Below are positions 36,966 through 48,253 of a stretch of 64,000 bases of DNA, piece by piece; within the stretch, counting starts at the first letter, position 1, and each line of letters starts with the position of its first letter. The notes under the pieces are model-generated. The model had not been told where the DNA came from. It worked only from the letters and a program-made list of their open reading frames with translations, and made no database searches. This DNA is from Chamaecyparis obtusa. Its lineage: Eukaryota > Streptophyta > Pinopsida > Cupressales > Cupressaceae. Both the position numbers and the translations under genes were made by a program. Where the stretch lies: assembly GCA_027943335.1 (NCBI GenBank), contig BSBK01002076.1, positions 1,554,001 to 1,618,000 on the forward strand, read 5' to 3'.

Positions 36966-38060
36966 TGTTGGCATTAAGCAGAATTGCCACTAGTGACAAC
37001 ACTTATTTGCATTCTGAGTGCAAACTGAGCAGAACAGTGCAAACCGAGCAGAATAGTGCAAACCGAGCAGAACAGTGCAAACTGAGCAGAACAGTGCAAA
37101 CCGAGCAGAACAGTGCAAACCGAGCAGAACAGTGCAAACCGAGAAAGACAGTGCAAACTGAAAAAGATAGTGCAAACTGAGTAGGACAGTGTAAATTGAG
37201 TAACATTATGTCTACCGAGTCACCAGTATTTACCCAGTTCAAAACCTACCGAGTGGTTAGTATGAATCGTGCCTTCACTTCTACCGAGTGCATGATGATG
37301 CCGAGTAATGTAGTGGATGCCGAGTATCAGAAAGTCACAGAGTTAGTTTGTAGGAACCGTGTAACCATACTTGGGCCGACTTAGTGGCACTTATGTTTAT
37401 TTGTCAAGCCGACTTTGTAATTGTAATAAATTGTTTAGACTTGTATATAAACAATGATTGTAAAAATGTCAAAAAAAAGAAAGAAAGGAAGAGATAAGCG
37501 AATTACAAAGGGCTATAGCAGTATAGGGAGCAGCAAAGACAAATTCATCACAGAAGGTGATCAGTACATTTAGCGAATCTCAATCAGCAATCCAGTTGCA
37601 AAGTAAGAGATCTACTGTTTCATCCTAACAGGTGAATCAGTACTAAAATCCTTTAACCAGGTAGACTTAACAGTCTTTTGTAAAATCTCTTTACTGAGTG
37701 CATACTTCATTGTATGTTTGTAAATCCTTTAACAAGGTGGATTTAGCAATCCTTATTGCTCCTAACAGGGCAGATCATCAGAAGTGATCAAATTGTAAGC
37801 CTTAACCGGCCAACTTTATTCTGCAGTACTAAAGCTTTGTGGGTTTCATCCCCACCCCAGTTTTACTTTCTTTTTGGAAGGTTTCTGGGTAACCAAATCT
37901 ATGTGTCATTGTTGTGAATGCTTTTAAGTTTCATGCTTTCTATATGCATAAGGAAAAAGTGAACTACATGTTAATACATCTGTAATTGTAAGAAAATTTG
38001 GAGTTACTGATTCACCCCTCCCCTCTCAGTAACTCGGTTAATTCCTGAATATTTCCAACA
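36966..38060 (+). repeat. 3' LTR of element S
   Basis: Preceded by AAAGGGGGAGAT, starts TGTTGGCATTAAGC, ends TTTCCAACA and is followed by TSD GGATC. Close match to 30761-31901; part of the length difference comes from minisatellite copy number and a short AAAGAAAG-type indel near 31290. Confidence 0.95.
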
Positions 38061-39252
38061 GGATCATCTAAATGTTCCTCCATATGTTCACATAGTGTGT
38101 GCTCTTGGCCCTTGATGCAATCACCTGATAGGAAACCTAGATTTTTCCCTATCATGATTTGAATCAAGGGCCCAGGTCATTCACAAAATCATTATGAATT
38201 AGCTCCCCTGTATCTTCACATGAAACAAACACGTTAGTAAAAGACAATGGTACTTCATTTATTTCCAGGGGCTCCTTGATGCACATGCCCTGAGCACAGC
38301 CTTTGATAGAGGTGTATGGCTGAGTGTGTATATGCATTACTGTACTGTGATACCAGGCATTGTTTAGATCCATTAGATCTAACCCAAATCCCCCTTCTTC
38401 TTTTGCAGGCTCTGGATCACAGGAGCTTTTGGATAGGACCGGGCTTTGGACTTCAAAGCTAGGCAATGTCTGGTACCCCAATGCAACATCTTTTATGTAT
38501 ATTTACCCTCATCTATTCATTTATGGTAAAGGCTATGCTCACAGCCTGTGTGAGCCTATATAGATGTTCTTTCTTTTTAGTTCCTTTACTTTCTGCTTAG
38601 TACAAAATGCATATAGATATATGTGTGGATACAAATGCTATTCATTTCCTTTTTCTTTTCCATGTATTACAATGAAATGAACACAAATTTAATCCAGATC
38701 ACTTAATAACACAAACTAGGTTATTGTAGCTCATCTAGTAATTAGGCTTTCAAAAATGTGTCAAAAATATGACAACAACTATACTATGAACCAAATTGTT
38801 CTGCCTTCAGAGGATGTTTGGAGTAGCCTACAAAGATTGCTCTAAATTTTGAACTACTTTAAATTGTAATATATTGCAAATGAATACAAAACAAATTGTG
38901 CTCTATGATTCTATCTAATTTTCATGTTTTCCAATTCAATGTATGTTGAGTTACTCTATTTTATTCATTTATTCTTAGTTGAGTTTAACTAAGAATACAA
39001 AATTACTCTGTTATATGCTATTGGAATACAAAATTTCATTCAGGAATTTCAAATTCAAATATGAATGATCATTGATGACATGATATAAACTATGCTCTAC
39101 AACAATAATACTCTTTGTTCTCAAATTTTAATGATGAAACATAATACATTCTTGCTTTTCTAAAATGAACATTGAATGATAGGATATCATATAGTAGTTA
39201 ATAAGTTCAAAAAATACCTATTGGTTGCCACTGCTAATTTAACAGAAATTTC

Positions 39253-41993
39253 CTAAATTTGCCAATTCATCTCTGTGTCATCGTCATCATCCAATTCTGG
39301 TATTGCAGTTGCTTCATTGTTCTCTTCATTTTCATTTGTGTCTTCTTCAAGTTCACTCTGACCTCCACTTCTATGACTCCCAATCCCATCGCCAGTGCCA
39401 TTGCCAACTGTACTTGTCCCACTTGGAGTCGTTGTAGGAGATTGGTTAATGGTGTTTCCCACCCCTCTTCTTTTGCATCTTTTCTTCCAAAATTCCATTG
39501 CTTTTTTATAAGGAAAAGTATTGACATCATACCTAGATGTGTATACCCTCAAGCATGATTCCAAATTCTTGTCTAGTTTGTTTCTTAGCTTTGATTTTAG
39601 GAAGCCCAAAGCATTGAAAACTCTCTCATCCTCCACTGAACCCAATATCATGGTTTGACATAGATCAGCAAGCTTGAAGTACTCTGAAATTTCTTCACGC
39701 AACATTGTGCTCTGTTTTAGTTCTGTCCGAAGCTTTGTTGCTGAACCCTCTTCATGTGGGTTATGCATTAATTGATATTGATGCTTCATAGTCCTTGCAA
39801 AGGTGCCTGATTGCTATCTAAGAAGACCCTCATCTAATATTCCTTTGATAGTCACTCCATTGAATTCTACAGATTTGTAAAATTCCTTTATCAAAGTCAA
39901 CAACCTTTTACGATAATCTTCCTTACAGTTGAAGGACCAATATTGAGGAAACACAATTGCCATGGCCTCAAGCAATTGATCATATGGGAATCGTGATCTT
40001 ATTTTAGAGGAAATTCTATTAGCTATGTCCCTTGCATTAGCTGTTATAGACTCGACAATCTTGTTAAAATCTTCCCTTGTAACTCTTGTAGCTCGCTTCT
40101 TTGGGGCACTGTAGTACATTGGTATTTGAAATCGCCTTACACAAACACATAAATCTCCATTTTCAATGATCTTTAAATAATTATCAGGATCATCCAAATC
40201 TATTAGTTTCCGCTAGTGATTAAATCTATCATCAGATAAATTTAGGTCATTACGATAGAGACTATCGAGGGCTTGGCATGACATTTTACACAAGTGAGCA
40301 TATTCTGCAATATACATGGCTCTTTGCTGGGCTTTTTTCATAATTAACGTCATTTCTTCTAGCATGGGAAGAAGAGATGCCAAAGTCAAAAATGTATCTA
40401 AACTGCTCAACCTCTAAAGCAGGTCGCCACATCTTTGATTTTCTGCATTGTCCCAATTTTCATACATCAGTCCAATCAAAGATTGATATTTGGAAAATAC
40501 TCGATGCGCTGGTCCATCCAAAGAGATCCATCTGGTATCACATCTTTAAGAAGCTTTTTTCCATCGGCAATTCCATCAAAAAAGTGTTGAAATTCCCTAA
40601 AATGTTTGGGACTTCGACAAAAATATGCGTACAACTCTCTTACTAAATCTTCAACCTTGTTTACTGAAGGAAACTTCTTCACAACTCTAAAAGCAAGATT
40701 CATCCTGTTGGCCATACAGTGAATGCCAACAACATATGGTGAACAAGAAGCCTACATCTTTGTGCAAAGACCATTCCTTTGACCTTGCATTACTGAAGCT
40801 CCATCCGCTCCAATGCAGATCAACTTCTTCGCTATTATCAATTCATCCATAGCTACATATTCAATTAAATGGCTCTTTACTAACTGAAATAAAGTTTTTG
40901 CTGTCACATTGTCTCTCAATTTAGCAATAGTTAGTAGATGTGGTTGGCGGACATTATTCTGTATAGTATAAACATGCATGCATACCCACGATGTATTATC
41001 TATTGTTGAAACTTCATCTAAGGACAATGCAATAAAGGTTGACTCTTTTATTTTTCTTTGTACATCCTCTATTTCAACCTGCGCAATACAACTTGCCCAT
41101 TCCTATCCACTGTTTATTGACCAATGACTGACATGATAGTTAGGAAGTTTTAGAAAGTGTAACAAACCACTCATTTCTGGATAGTCTATCATTGGATGCC
41201 CTCTGCTAAAAATATGGAAAACATTACTTAATTGAACAGCTTTTTCACGTTCTTCTACTTCACTTGCTTTTGCAAAAATAGCATTAATAGAACCTTGAAC
41301 TTCACCAGGCTTCATCTTAAATTTCTGAAACAAATAATATTCCTCAACATTCCTTTTATGTTGACATTGCTCCTTTGTTTTATATCTTACCACTTTTATT
41401 TCCCTTCCATCTACAATTGAGGTTTTGTAAATCTTACCAACATGTTTCTCTATGGTGTCTAGTTTAAGTTGCAACCGCTTTTCCTTTTTATACTTCCAAC
41501 TACAAATCATACATCTGCATTCTACTGGTGGCTCACCTACAATTGGATTGTCCATGGGCTCAATGAATGGATACTTTGCTACCCAATCAAATTTAAATCT
41601 CCTAGCCATCTCCCATTGACGATCAATTTTTTCTTTCGATTTTCCTCTCCCTTAAGTGTTACTATTAATTGCACCATCATCATCACCGAAGTCGATTGAT
41701 TCATCCTAGTACTGGTTATTTATTAGATATTCTTCATCAAGGTCATCTTCATTAGAGATATCAGGTTCTGCAACTTCATCACCAGATTTATTAGGCTCCC
41801 CAATTTGTTGAATAGACTCCTATGTAGGTTGAGATTGTAAAGGTTCCTCTGATGATGTACCTTCCTCACTTTGACCAACATTGTTGCGTCTACCCCTGCC
41901 AAAGTATGAAGATATATTTCCACATTTTGTTGGCCTCTCTTGGACATCTCCACCTTCATTAGTCCTCTTCCTGTTTAAATTTGACTGTGACAT
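39253..41993 (-). pseudogene. hAT transposase of D1
   Basis: About 912 codons from ATGTCACAG (41993) to TAG (39255-39253). N-terminal basic/Gly-rich tail (NLNRKRTNEGGDVQERPTKC); BED-type zinc finger (CRCMICSWK ... DTIEKHVGK, near 41540-41440). The RNase H-fold core has the first catalytic Asp in ALSLDEVST (near 41020), the second in CIGADGASVM (near 40810), and HCMANRMNLAF. The C-terminal region has the catalytic Glu in GSVEDERVFNALGFLKSKLR (near 39640), the conserved hAT dimerisation block, then an acidic tail (ENEENNEATAIPELDDDDD). All three catalytic acids remain. Defects: several TAG/TAA stops and one 1-bp deletion near 40540 (compare D2). Its 3' end faces the second gene about 0.4 kb away. 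Confidence 0.93.
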
Positions 41994-42693
41994 CTCCATC
42001 AAATTAAGGCTGTAATAAAATACTATGAACTCGTAGTCGTAGTCATTCCGGTTCGCTACCGATCGCAATTGTGAGCTCTAAGCTCAGAATCAAATGAATT
42101 ATTATGCTACTAAGTATTAAATGAAAATCTCTCAAAGGCTCCTTCTTTCCGGCATGTTTCAATAATGAAACTCATATATCTTAAATAGACAACTACAAAT
42201 AAACCATTTTCATATCAGCCATCAGATTTTGCCTCATAATCGACATCATCCATTTTGGCGAATGGGCTGACCATTACATATGATAAGAACTAATATTTGG
42301 TGAACCCCGCGTAATTTCAAGTAATCGAGTGGGTGAATAGGGTGGGAACTTGGGACCCCATTGCGTGTGATGCATGGTGAATTGGGTCCTAGGACAAATA
42401 AAAATTTCACATAGGAAAATGGGAATTTAGCGAATGATGATACTCAAAAGAGACACTCAATTTAATCCATGGCGAATAAGAGTAAACAGTAAAGAGAAAT
42501 ATGGGTGAAGAACCCGACTACCAAACTGAAATTATGTAATAATAGTGGCGAACATTCCGACCACTATATGACCATTTTATAAAATCTGAGTGAATGATCC
42601 GACCTATATTTGATTGTTTTATTCGCCAATTTCTATCACCCGATCATGACATATTCACCAATTGGCGAATATTCACCACTAAAAAAATCCCTG
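41994..42693. repeat. D1 right subterminal region with GGCGAAT/ATTCGCC array
   Basis: About 0.7 kb between the transposase start and the right TIR. GGCGAAT-like words in both orientations occur near 42257, 42433, 42472, 42547, 42629 and 42664, with GTGAAT/ATTCACC variants in between. It is also the transposase promoter region. The equivalent region of D2 (49458-50139) has the same words. Confidence 0.65.
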
Positions 42694-43159
42694 ATGTTAA
42701 GTTTATTATGACTTAGCATTTTTAGTTTTACTAAACATTGATATTTCACTGTATGTCTACCTCTATGTTTGATGCTTATGGAAAAATAGTAAATGAGAGA
42801 AATAAATTTTTTTAAAAATATCTATGCCCTAGATATTTAAGTTCTCTTTCTATAAAAAATAAAATAAAATTGGACAAATACACGACAAGTTATAAGCTAT
42901 GTAGCCAAGGTATGTCAAAATTACAGTTGAGTCAACTTCAAATGTTAATAAAATATGGAATAATTGTGATAATGTCATAAAACCAATTGCATGCCCTCCC
43001 TATGGATGTTACAAAACTAAATTCAAAAGAAGAACATTGATATCTATTTTATAAAAAAAGTTATTCTCTATGAAAATAATGTAACTCTTTGAAAATGACG
43101 TTTTCAACAACATACCAGGTTTTGTGGGAGAAAGAAAGAACCATTCAAATCAATTGAAA

Positions 43160-43266
<107 letters not shown>

Positions 43267-43424
43267 TACATAGAAAATCCTAAAAGACTCTAATTTAAGT
43301 ACTTCATCTTCTGATTTCAAACCATTTAATGACAATATGCATCTGAATCTGAAAGTTTTTTTCAAAATGTAGAGTTCAGTGTCCATTCAGGAAAAAAAGT
43401 GTAAGCCACTATTGTGTGTTCACC

Positions 43425-46130
43425 CCTAGTAGTTCAAAATAGGCATACCCCAAGGCTAATCCAAGATGTGGGAGACATCATCCAGTCGCCCCTGATCAAG
43501 ATCAATAGTATGTTCGGTAGTTGGAATAAGATTTTCCTAGGTAGGACTACGGTCATGTCCTTGAGGTACTTGAGTAGGTACATAAGGCTCTCCTTGAAAA
43601 TTTAGATTATAATTCTAAATGTGTAGGAGCCTCTCATAAGTCATAGGTTTAATTTTTTCTTCGTCCTCATCTTTTGAGTCCTCATGTGCATTAGTATTGC
43701 TTCTTTGTTATTGAATAGTGAGGTAGCACTTTCATCCCTTTCCAGTTCTAGAGGAATTGTAGTTTTAACCATCCTAGTACCCTTATGAATAACACATGTT
43801 GAAGTTAAGGGAGATGATTTACTATATGATTTTGAAGAGAGAGAGAGAAGGTGTCCACTTCATAGGTTCACATGCCAATAGGTCTGACAAGTATTATTTT
43901 TCCATGATCTAATAAAGATTCTATTTTAGGATTTCATCCTTATTTGTTGTGAGGAACCATACAGTATGATTGTTTAGGACTGCTAGGAGTACACATTGAT
44001 TCTATAGGAATAGTGACCTCAATTCCATCATGAGAGAATTTGATGCAGTGATGGTATGTTGAAGGGAATACTTGCATAGAATGGATCCAAGGATGACCCA
44101 AGAGTATTTTATAAGCCAAAGGAATATCTAGGACTTCATAGATGGCGTCCTGCTAAACATGACCCACTTTGATTGGTAAGACTACAATGCCTTTAGAAGA
44201 GAGTTCCTCTTCATCATATACTTTAATAGTTATTTTTCATCTTGGATCGACATCTTGTTCTGAAAAACCAAGAGCTTTGACCAATTGAATCAAGATCCTA
44301 TGAATTTTCTATCTATTGGGGACTAGGGGAGGATGATAAATTTACTCCTAATGGAGCTTGAGACCTAGTTTCCACATTAGATGATTAAAATTTATCTTTG
44401 CCTTTAGCATGATCAGAATATTCAAGTATGTTGATTACATTGTCATCGTTAGCATAAGTGTATGCTACTTTATTCTCCCTTTCCTTGGAAGATTCTCCCT
44501 TTTCAAACTTAGGAAAAGGCACCTTGAAATCCTTATGATCACTATTTGCTTATGGGAATTCAACCAAAATAGTCTCATTGTCAATTAGATCTTGATTGAG
44601 ATTTTTAAGTTTCATGCATTCGTTGGTTTTATGGCCTTTGTTCCAATGATAATCACAATTGTGGTCATCATTCCACCATTTAGGCTTGATTTCAAGATTG
44701 TAAGTTCTTGATTTATCAGGAAAAGTAATGATCTTGTTAGTGAGAAGTCTTTAAAGCATTCTCAATTGATTCCCCAAGAGGAGTGAAATTTATTTTAGGC
44801 TTAGGAGCCCAAGGCTTATCAGTTTTAGCCTTCAAAGGAGTAGATAGATTGAATGTGGGTTCTTTGGTATTCGTGGATTGTGAAGTTGAAGCTGCAATTC
44901 TGTCATTGACAAGATTATTAGTTTTGTTCCAAAATTTTCTTTTGTCTTTAGACTAGTTGTTAGAAGAGGATTTGGATTAAAGATCAATAGCTCCCTTTCA
45001 ATTGAGGATGTCCTCTATGTGAATAGATATTTCAACCATTTTATCAAATGAAGCATGAGTTTTCATATGTAATTCATAGTTCATTTTGGGAACTAGAGAG
45101 TTGATAAATATGTCGATATTTTTGGTCTCAAGAATCTTTCGGGGATAGTGTGAGTATAGCTTTCGCCATTGTTGAAGGAAGACCACAAATGATTCCCCTT
45201 GTTGTTTTTTTATATTGCAAAGATTAAGCATGGTGATATCATGTGGAATGTTATAAGAATATTGCTGGATAAATTGTTGCACTAGTTGGTCAAATGATTT
45301 GAGAGGAGGAGATAGTTTTTTGAACCATTCCTTAGCTTGACCACTAAGACTCCTAGGAAAGAGCATCATTAGACAAGTTGGTTCATGTAAGAACTTCATG
45401 CTAAGTGTGAAAAATTCCCTAATATGATCATGAGGATATTTTCTACCATCATATTCCTCATGTTTAGGAAACTCAACCTTGTGAGTAAAAGGAGGCATAT
45501 GTAGATCTTTGTCAAAAGGGAATGAACATATAGCCTCAAGAAAGACGTTCTTGGTTTTTCTTTCTCTTTTTCCAAGCATTGCATATGTTTCATGATGTCT
45601 TCCATCTATTTCCTCAAGATTTCAATTTTAGATGGTTCTTCTTTCTTGATTAAGTTATCAACATCAAAGTTGTGGGGTAGTTTAACTCCTTGAGAGGCTT
45701 ATTGAAAGAAGTATTGGTCTTTGTTTTCACTTAGAGTCAACTTCATGAATCTTTGCAAGCACTCATCTTGGTGAAACTAAAAGATATCTTCCTTAGTTAT
45801 TTCATGGTCTGGATCACCACCTTGTGAGCCACGTGATCCATGTCTAGTGTGTTGGGAGCCTTGTTGAGATCTATGTCTAGAGTTAGGACATTCTTGATTT
45901 GCTTGTCCGAAGTGTTTATCACTGAGTTGTTTCCAGAATTCTCCAATCCTTTTACTTGGTTCATCCATGGTTGGAGTATAAGAAATACTATGTGCCAACT
46001 TAGGATATGATATAGTAGATTTTCTAGAGATGTTAGCAAAGGGTTTGAAACCATAAGGTATAGGACCTTCTTTAGTGGAGTTGTCAAAGATAGATTCGGG
46101 TTGTTTTCCCTCATGGATCTAAGATCTAGT
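43425..46130 (-). pseudogene. gag-protease gene of element A
   Basis: Minus-strand gypsy gag and protease, frameshifted and with stops. N-terminal part from about 46130 (EGKQPESIFDNSTKEGPIPY) to 45600; capsid core 45580-44998 (KVEFPKHEEYDGRKYPHDHI, SLSGQAKEWFKKLSPPLKSF, LNLCNIKKQQGESFVVFLQQ). Near 44.65 kb is a CX2HX4HX4C knuckle of the kind seen in Tat-type gypsy gag (CDYHWNKGHKTNEC). Protease C-terminal half near 44.28-44.04 kb (IPLAYKILLGHPWIHSMQVF). A frameshift lies near 45570. Below 43.64 kb the sequence becomes the duplicated block that continues at 9778. No RT follows. Confidence 0.85.
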
Positions 46131-46139
46131 TATGACCAG

Positions 46140-47305
46140 AATGAAAGAAAGTTGTCAAAATCCAAATAGGATGTCTTATGATGACTTGATGTTAAAGATA
46201 GCTAAATAAAGATGTTCACTTGTCCAAAGTATAACAATATGATAGATATAGAGTAAAGATTACTTGCCACAAAATTTCCAAGCTGCGGGGAGATCCCTAT
46301 GTATGACACTTGTGAACAAGAAAGAAGTTGGATAGAGAATCCAAGAGAGTTGATCAAAAATATGGTGGACAAGTAAGCATTCTACTAGCCAAGTATGTAG
46401 TCAAGAGAACAAAGTGATCTTTTCTAGCTAAGGAAAATTCCTAACATGATGGAATGTACCAAATAACAAGATAAGTTAAGAATAGCAATGGAGAAGCAAT
46501 TTTGACAAAGTTTAAGCTTAGTACAAAAGTTTATGTTCAATGAGTTGCAAGGTGATTGACGAGATAAAGCATTTCCTAGACAAGGTGTTTTGAAAGAATG
46601 TAGTGAGAAAAAAATAGTCTTAAGACAATCCAACAAGGGACAAAGCAACCTTATGGATACAAGCATATGTGAAGTCTTAGTAAGTTGTCAAATATACCAA
46701 GTGTATCATGTGTATGTTCAAAAAATGTTTCCACAAGTCTTATCACAAGAAGAGACATCAAGCAAGCTACCTAAGGTCAAGTAGGTAGTGTTGCAAGCTT
46801 TTCCCACAACTTGGTACCCCTTTTCCTCACACAAAGTGATGTTGGCTTTGTCAAGGAGTTGCATCCAAGGGAGTACATATGGTAAGTGTCTTGGGGTGAT
46901 TCGGGTAATCCAATTGAATCAATCCTTCCACAAAGGAAACAACACGACCAAAAAAAGGATAGCTTTTAAGTCCTAAACTATCTAGTAAGGGCCTCCATTC
47001 ATGGCCTCCATTTGTAGCTCTGCAAGAAGAATTTAGACATTTATCCTTACCAAAAAGAAACCATGTCTTCTCTCTATTTGGATTGAAAGAAGCTTTTGAT
47101 TATAGTGGGATGGAATAGCTGGATTTTCTTGTTCTCCACTTGGGTCATTCCCAAAAGATTTCTCTTTTGGTAGACCCTCTAAAGGTAAATGCAATAAAGT
47201 AAAGATGGATAGCTAGTGGAGGTCTAGATTTCTGATTTTCCCATTGGGAAAAGAGCATAGTCTCCTACTCCATAGTTTCTCCCAAACACATCAAGCACAT
47301 GTGCA
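46140..47305. other. 5' untranslated leader of element A, no gene
   Basis: Between the gag start and element B copy 2. Short open frames on both strands (for example 46590-46784, +) have no recognisable domain. Position between primer site and gag makes it the leader of element A. Confidence 0.55.
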
Positions 47306-48253
47306 GGTGACCCCACAATAGTGGGTTACACTTTTTTAGACATGCCAATTTTTGTTGAAATAACACATTTTTAATAAAATATGATGATTTAAGCCTTGAG
47401 GGGTTCCATTTGAAGTAAATAATTACAAATGGCTAGCTCAAAGCCTCTTAGACAAAAAAACCATGGATAAAACATATATACTCCTCATTCATGCCTACAA
47501 TGGAGTCTCCTTTGCACCTATTCAAATGTTGATAAAAAATCACTTCAAAATTATCTTTTGGCAGATCAAATAAATCCATTTGACAAACCTATGTATGTGG
47601 TAAGGTAATACTGAAAAAAATATTTCCAATGATTATAATGTTAATATATTAAGTTTATTATGACTTTGTATTTTTAGTTTTAGTAAACATAGATATTTCA
47701 CCCTATGTCTACCTCTATGTTTGATGCTTATGGAAAAATAGTAAATGAGAGAAATTTTTTTATCTAAAAGATATCTATGCCCTAGATATTGAAGTCCTTT
47801 TTCTATTAAAAAAAATAAAAAATGAAATTGGACAAATACATGACAAGTTATAAGCTATGTAGTCAAGGTATCGCAAAATTATGGTTTAGTCAACTTCAAA
47901 TATTAATACAATATGTAATAATAGTGATAAAGTCATCAAAAAAATTTGATGCCCTTTGTATGGATGTTATAAAATTAAATTCAAAAGAAGCACATTGATA
48001 TCTATTTTAGAAAAACGTTATGCTCTATGAAAACCAAGTAACTCTTTGAAAATGACATTTTCTGCAACATACCAGTTTTAGTGGGAGAAAGAAATCTAGA
48101 CAAAAAATCTTAAAAGACTCTAATTTACTTCATCTTCTAATTTCAAATGGTTTAATGACAATATGCATCTGAATCTAAAAGTTTTTTTTTTCAAAATGCA
48201 GAGTTCACTGTTCATTTAGGCAAAAAAGTGAAACCCACTATTGTTGGTTCACC
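47306..48253. mobile_element. Element B copy 2: intact 948-bp non-coding TIR transposon
   Basis: Imperfect inverted ends of about 32 bp: left GGTGACCCCACAATAGTGGG..., right ...CCCACTATTGTTGGTTCACC. Flanks CATGTGCA (47298-47305) and CATGTGTT (48254-48261) agree in 6 of 8 positions, fitting an hAT-like 8-bp TSD or a 6-bp TSD. No transposase frame. Aligns along its length with the split copy 1. Confidence 0.82.

Larger units (their letters stand above)
30761..38060 (+). mobile_element. Element S: 7.3-kb non-autonomous LTR retrotransposon
   Basis: TSD GGATC on both sides. 5' LTR 30761-31901 (1,141 bp), tRNA-iMet primer site TGGTATCAGAGC (31904-31915), two large ORFs in the same frame (31968-33161 and 33606-36680), polypurine tract AAAGGGGGAGA (36954-36964) and 3' LTR 36966-38060 (1,095 bp). 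LTR ends are TGTTGGC...TTCCAACA. There is no protease, RT, RNase H or integrase, so it depends on a partner, probably a copia-type element given the primer. It is the innermost and therefore youngest insertion of its branch. Confidence 0.95.
16833..38777 (-). mobile_element. Element R: Ty3-gypsy retrotransposon with about 4.07-kb LTRs, containing nested element S
   Basis: Flanked by a perfect 5-bp TSD ACTAT (16828-16832, 38778-38782). The 3' LTR is 16833-20909 (4,077 bp) and the 5' LTR is 27399-30760 plus 38066-38777 (4,074 bp), interrupted by S. LTR ends are TGTTGTC...GACAACA. The minus-strand polyprotein lies between. The primer site candidate (27393-27374) reads TGGCATGCCCGGTGGGACTC, 5 nt inside the 5' LTR. 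A weak purine-rich tract (AAAGAGATCACCAAAA) precedes the 3' LTR. Differences between the LTRs are mainly C/T and G/A transitions. Confidence 0.95.
27399..38777 (-). repeat. 5' LTR of element R, interrupted by element S
   Basis: Parts 27399-30760 and 38066-38777 together give 4,074 bp and align to 16833-20909. The break is at the S insertion, which duplicated GGATC (30756-30760 and 38061-38065). Confidence 0.95.
13105..38845 (+). pseudogene. D1 second gene: large G-patch and coiled-coil protein of unknown function, split by element R
   Basis: Starts ATGGCGAAAGCG (13105) and runs to 16832, where R is inserted, resuming at 38783 and stopping at 38845; about 1,264 codons. Layout: globular N-terminal part to about 14630 (MDFRKLVQILGF, YDFKVFVPWVQDTISSLSFF, WYLMEDYTVLRFYRSEL, FPSLPFSIGGLTF); an acidic linker (DSSDPDDHDIDN); a G-patch at 14955-15050 (LEKMGYKGGGLGPTGEGV); Ser-rich basic text with a KKKKF cluster, possibly a nuclear signal; a Glu/Lys coiled coil at about 15740-16200; and a conserved tail (MESLGLPKGFEANQFIG, SSHTSKYELLTKLQECDY). 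Stops at 13492, 14024, 14447, about 14608, about 14620, 15528, 15927, 15939 and 16638 are mostly TAG. Two 1-bp frameshifts lie near 13620 and 14570. The gene converges with the transposase. G-patch proteins normally bind RNA helicases or RNA; the role here is unknown. Confidence 0.8.
10129..42693 (-). mobile_element. D1: large two-gene hAT transposon containing nested element R
   Basis: Ends CAGGGATAAC (10129) and ...AAAATCCCTG (42693) are short inverted repeats. The flanking 8-mers ATATTAAG (10121-10128) and ATGTTAAG (42694-42701) match 7/8, as expected for an hAT. Removing R (16833-38777) leaves about 10.6 kb. Inside are two convergent genes, the hAT transposase (39253-41993, -) and a G-patch/coiled-coil gene (13105-38845, +), with about 0.4 kb between their 3' ends. 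A second copy (D2) preserves the transposase and the end of the second gene in the same arrangement, so the pairing belongs to the family and is not a local accident. Confidence 0.9.

Noticed and set aside
41994..42093. Short 5' UTR intron in the hAT transposase gene
   Set aside because: A TTACAG acceptor is plausible but the only donor candidate (GGTAGCGA) is weak and the spacing is about 70-85 bp; not enough to annotate.
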